DNA from: Dicaeum eximium
Lineage: Eukaryota > Chordata > Aves > Passeriformes > Dicaeidae
Assembly (NCBI GenBank): GCA_013396995.1
Contig: VWZP01007499.1
Span: forward strand, 162,007-226,006
DNA: 64,000 nt
Direction: 5' to 3'
The notes beneath the pieces were generated by a model that was given only the letters and a program-made list of their open reading frames with translations, searched no databases and was not told where the DNA came from. The position numbers and the translations under genes were made by a program. Below are positions 60,273 to 64,000 of the stretch, in pieces; position 1 is the first letter of the stretch, and each line of letters starts with the position of its first letter.

Positions 60273-60600
60273 GCTGCTTCTTCATATATTAATAATACAC
60301 AGCTCTATAAATGATTAATAAAAGATGGCACTGACTTTGAATTATGGTGTGGTAATTCCCGCGTAGCTGTTCCGATGGCTCTCAGCCTTCATCCTGGCGG
60401 TGCACGAGGCACCCGGGGTGAATGATCATCCTGTCATGCAGACTGCTGCTTCTAGCTGCTGAAACTGAGCACTGCACATATCAGACAGCATCATGCAGCT
60501 GATTACGGTCCACCACATGGATTAACTTTTAAAACACTGATTAACTTTTAAAATTGCTCAAAGACGCATCTGTGGGAATGGTGTCAGCCACACACTGTGA
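60273..60600. promoter_or_regulatory. Possible conserved noncoding element
   Basis: The sequence is non-repetitive, closed to translation, and unusual in composition. It starts with homeodomain-type words (ATTAATAATAC, ATGATTAATAAAAG). It then has six CpGs within 60360-60415, in a window where CpG is otherwise scarce, and next a GC-balanced stretch to about 60510. CpG kept in noncoding DNA suggests selection or lack of germline methylation. A direct repeat of 15 bases (60520-60534 and 60539-60553) follows. Assignment as an enhancer is inference from sequence texture only. Confidence 0.25.
60520..60553. repeat. 15-bp direct repeat
   Basis: Two exact copies of GATTAACTTTTAAAA are separated by CACT. 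Each carries a TTAA/ATTAAC word. Confidence 0.9.
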
Positions 60601-63600
60601 GGGCTTCATCCTTTGACATGCTGGAACCTAGAGCTGGTCCAAAGAACTGTCTAAATTTGTGATCATATTAAATTTAATCACATGTGCAGGTATTCTGGTG
60701 AATCCTATGGAGTGCCTAGTACAGAGCAAAGTCCTGTTGCTCCTCTGGTGGTGGATATGTTCATGTTATCACTCTCCAGCTGTTCACTCCATGGGAAGTC
60801 ATTGCACTCTCTGCTGTGCCTCTCTGAGCTCTCCATGATGATTACGTTTGTGTGACATCTGTCCCTAAAAAGGGAATATTAATTTTTAAAAAGCCTTGCA
60901 AAAATGAGATTGTATTTAAAACTACTAAACAAAAACCTCCACAAACTGAGAAGCTGAGCGTTAACTGAGTAGCTGGAAGCTGAGTAAAATAAGTTGTCCA
61001 TGGGAGATAGAGAAGAGGAGCAGAAATACAGCCCTGTCTAGTCACCTGCAGACAGCTCAGCCCCTTCTCACCTACTTCCAGGTGATTCACCACATCCCAA
61101 TGTCAATCAAAATGGATCAGAAAGATGAAAAGTGCCAGTTTTTCTCTGTTAATTACAAAGGGATCCTGAGGTGGCTTGCTCAAGTATAGATGTCTACCCT
61201 CCAGAGCCCTAAAACTTGTGGAGGTGTGGCTTACCTTTTAAATCCCTGTATTCCCTGTTCTCTGTAGCATTCTGTTGGGCTGTGAGTACACAGGAGAGTG
61301 GAAGGCCACAGCATAACTAACAACCTGTTGATCAAATAAATGTGTTAAAATGCTGTGGTGGAGAAGTGACTGCTGATGTGGAGCTTGTAAGGGTGTAAAA
61401 TCCCCACAGAAGCCTTGTCTCTGACTGTGGCCTGCAAAGGGGAGGTGGAAAACCTGGCTGGGTTATCCCAGACAGGAGGAAAAACACCAAAGTATTTAGA
61501 TCCACAAGTGGGGCCTCCCTCCTGTTCAGGGGAAAAAATGGGGCCCCAGGAGGAGTTTGGTGCCTTTGTGCTGGTTTCTGAGTGAAGCAAACCTTTGAGG
61601 GAAACAATGCTAATAGAGTCATCGCTTTGGCACATGAGCCCTGCTAGAAAGGAAGCCTGTTAATCCCCTCTATAGTCTCTCTATTTATACCCTTAGGCTG
61701 CACATAAACTGGCCAAGTACAAGAACAAAAGCTGACTAGAAAAATCACTCCTGTGATTGTTGTTCTCATGAGCTATTATCCCCTTTATTAAGGAGCAGGC
61801 TCAGAACAACCTCTCTTAAGGACAGTGTTTGTGAAGAAATGTGATTACCATGCTGATTTAGGTGAAACTTGGCTCTCTAGCTCGCCTCTCCCTCTGCCCT
61901 CCCTGCCCCTTTTCCTTACTGTGCTCTTAAGTGGTGGTGCCATCAGCCAAGCTGGAGGAATGCCCCGACCCCAGCCCTGCCCCTTGCTTCTTCGGGAGAT
62001 CAGTATCAATCTACAAGTTAAGTTTGTCTTCCCAGCCATTACTTGAAGACATTTGGTTATATAAGTTTTACAATAAAAAGAAAAAAAATCTTGGACTATG
62101 AATTTGTGTGCCATTTTAGAGGTGGGATCTTCTAGAGAAGGGCAAGGTGTGAGACTGTTCACCAGATTACTGGTGCCCTTTCTGGTATTTACTTATGATC
62201 ATTTAGAAGTCAGTGTTTGTGATAGTTCATTTGTTTCCTTAGTATATCTGAAGCTCATTAATACTTGGGATTATCCTCTCTGCGGTTTTTATTTGAGAAT
62301 AAAAATCCTCCCCAATGTCCTTTTTCACTGTGACTGAATGGAGATGCACCTTCTCTACCTGGAAGGCATTAGGGCCCAGGTTCTTTTGTGTCAGTCAAAT
62401 TAAAAGAGGAAAAAGATGGCTCTTCTGATCTTTCTGCAAAGTACATTTCCAGAGACTTTTGAAGAAACGCATCCTTCATTGAAATGCACTTGACTGAGGA
62501 GGTACTTTGAAAATATTGAGTGCAAAGAACTGCTCCAGTGGTTTTGCTGGAGAAAAAGGAGCAGGAGGAATTCACCAAATTTGGCTATACAGAGCATGGA
62601 ATGTCTTCTTTGGAAAACTGTCTGCATCACGAATAGCTGTGTTGCAGCTTATATTCCTGCAATGAAAATTGTTAAGAAGATCAGGTTAGACTTATCTGTA
62701 AGAATTTTACAAATTTTGACTGTAAAATTGACTTTTACAAATTTAAATGTAACATTTCCATTAATGTATTGCCAGTATGATTGAGGATAATTCATTAGAT
62801 TAACATGGACTTAAAGGACCCATGAACTGAATAATGGAGATTCTTGAAGTAAAGTAGTAAATATATTTTTCAGACTATGTGCTTACAATTTTCTAACCCT
62901 TCCAGTGTTGGGCAATAAAAAATTTTATCTACAGTATACCCTGACTTTTCAAGTCACAGTCCTGTTTAAGGCCAGACAACAGAAATAAATTAAATAAATG
63001 CAAAAAGCTACACATTAATTTGTGGGATTTTTTTTATTCTATAAGGTATTTGTGAAATGAAATTAAGTTACTCTAATAATGGTTTAATTTAATTAATTAA
63101 TTTTAATTATAGGTAGGCCAGATGAGACTGTTGGAATTTAAACAGGGAATGTGTATATTTAAAGAGATGAAACTCCTGTCACACCGGAAAGATAAAGCAA
63201 AAAAATGATGATAAGATAGAGTGGTGTTTAGGCTTATGTCTAAGGCTGACTGGAGCCAGATGTTGGATTTAGATGTGGTGGTTGCTGGATTCTTATGAGC
63301 TTTCTGCTGCTGAGAGAGCACCAGAGTGGGGCAGAGAAGAACTGCCCTCATGCTGTTGTGACCACAAGTTACAAATATAATCAGTCCTCCGTCTTTTGAA
63401 GACCAAGCGAAAACCAGAAGCAACAAGAGAAAGCAAAGGTTTGGGAAATTTTGTACAAATGTGACTCACTAAGTGGGCAAATGGAATGTTTCTAATTTTT
63501 GCAAAAACCAGACAAATAAGAGGATGTTTATTAGGTTGTATGTACAAATAAGGCATTTCTGAAGCTGGAAGGAAAAAACCTTTCCAGTTCAGAACTGAGG

Positions 63601-64000
63601 TTTGGGCACGCTTGTATCTTATTCCTTGGTGAAGAAGAGGGAATTTGGAGACCCTCCTGGCCACCATGCTGAATATAGTCTCTTTGGGCTTGGCTGTCTG
63701 AACCTACAGATCATCTCTTGCACATTAAATCAGGAATAATCCAGGAAAGTGTTGCACAAAGTCGCTAGCACCCACGTAGGACCCATGGTAGCAAATATGA
63801 GAGAAGAACCACTGTGAACGTCCTGACTCATTCTAAAAATTTCTTTCTCTATTAAAATATATATTTAAATATTTCATAAGTTTTTATTTTCCCGAGAATT
63901 CAGCTTTAATTGAAGAGGGATATCTGAAAAATGGAAGTGATATTCCTGGGCCAGATGTTTGCCAGCATTTTTAGTGGCTTTTTGAGAAGCCAGTCATGAG
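60601..64000. other. Unique sequence, no gene seen
   Basis: No gene or repeat family was recognised. Two overlapping minus-strand frames (61332-61635) and an ATG-initiated minus-strand frame of 124 codons (63293-63667) are present. The latter has A at -3 and G at +4 around its ATG but no recognisable domain. AT-rich TTAATTAATTAATT words occur near 63085-63110. Confidence 0.5.

Overview
The window looks like part of a bird chromosome. I infer this from its interspersed repeats and not from any gene. It carries several decayed CR1 retroposons of different ages and a solo retroviral LTR whose ends and poly(A) region resemble a common avian LTR. It has no Alu, B1 or L1-like sequence. The DNA is AT-rich, CpG-poor and broken by many A/T runs. 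The species cannot be fixed from the sequence.

I found no protein-coding gene that I can defend. There is no CpG island, no convincing promoter, and no tRNA, rRNA, snRNA or known microRNA. Open frames are short, mostly lack an ATG, and often lie inside or antisense to repeats. The window is therefore probably intergenic or part of a very large intron. A few short stretches have good splice signals around a single open frame. The best is at 59687-59744 on the plus strand. Others are at 8748-8794, 52995-53061 and 54270-54410 (plus) and 22457-22549 (minus). They are listed at low confidence because 64 kb of AT-rich DNA produces such pseudo-exons by chance.

Layout: 1-9.7 kb is unique sequence with A/T runs. 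9.75-11.53 kb is the largest repeat, a 5'-truncated CR1 on the plus strand with recognisable reverse transcriptase remnants. 11.5-18.2 kb is unique. 18.23-18.69 kb is an old CR1 3' end (plus). 20.73-21.02 kb is a solo LTR (minus). 22.46-22.55 kb holds a CTCF-like motif within a possible minus-strand exon. 23-34 kb is unique, with a CT-rich tract, an AT-rich block and a small tandem repeat. 34.0-34.2 kb and 45.8-46.0 kb are two diverged copies of one LTR-like repeat. 37.55-37.71 kb and 41.60-42.08 kb are CR1 3' fragments (minus). 46.06-47.0 kb is a very old CR1 reverse transcriptase segment (minus). 47-57 kb is unique. 57.3-57.8 kb is GC-richer and ends in AATAAA plus an A tract. 58.7-59.4 kb holds T-rich, purine-rich and AAAAC repeats. 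59.6-60.6 kb is the most interesting kilobase, with the best candidate exon and a CpG-clustered possible conserved noncoding element. 60.6-64 kb is unique.

I see no cooperating genes and no sign of a new biological system.
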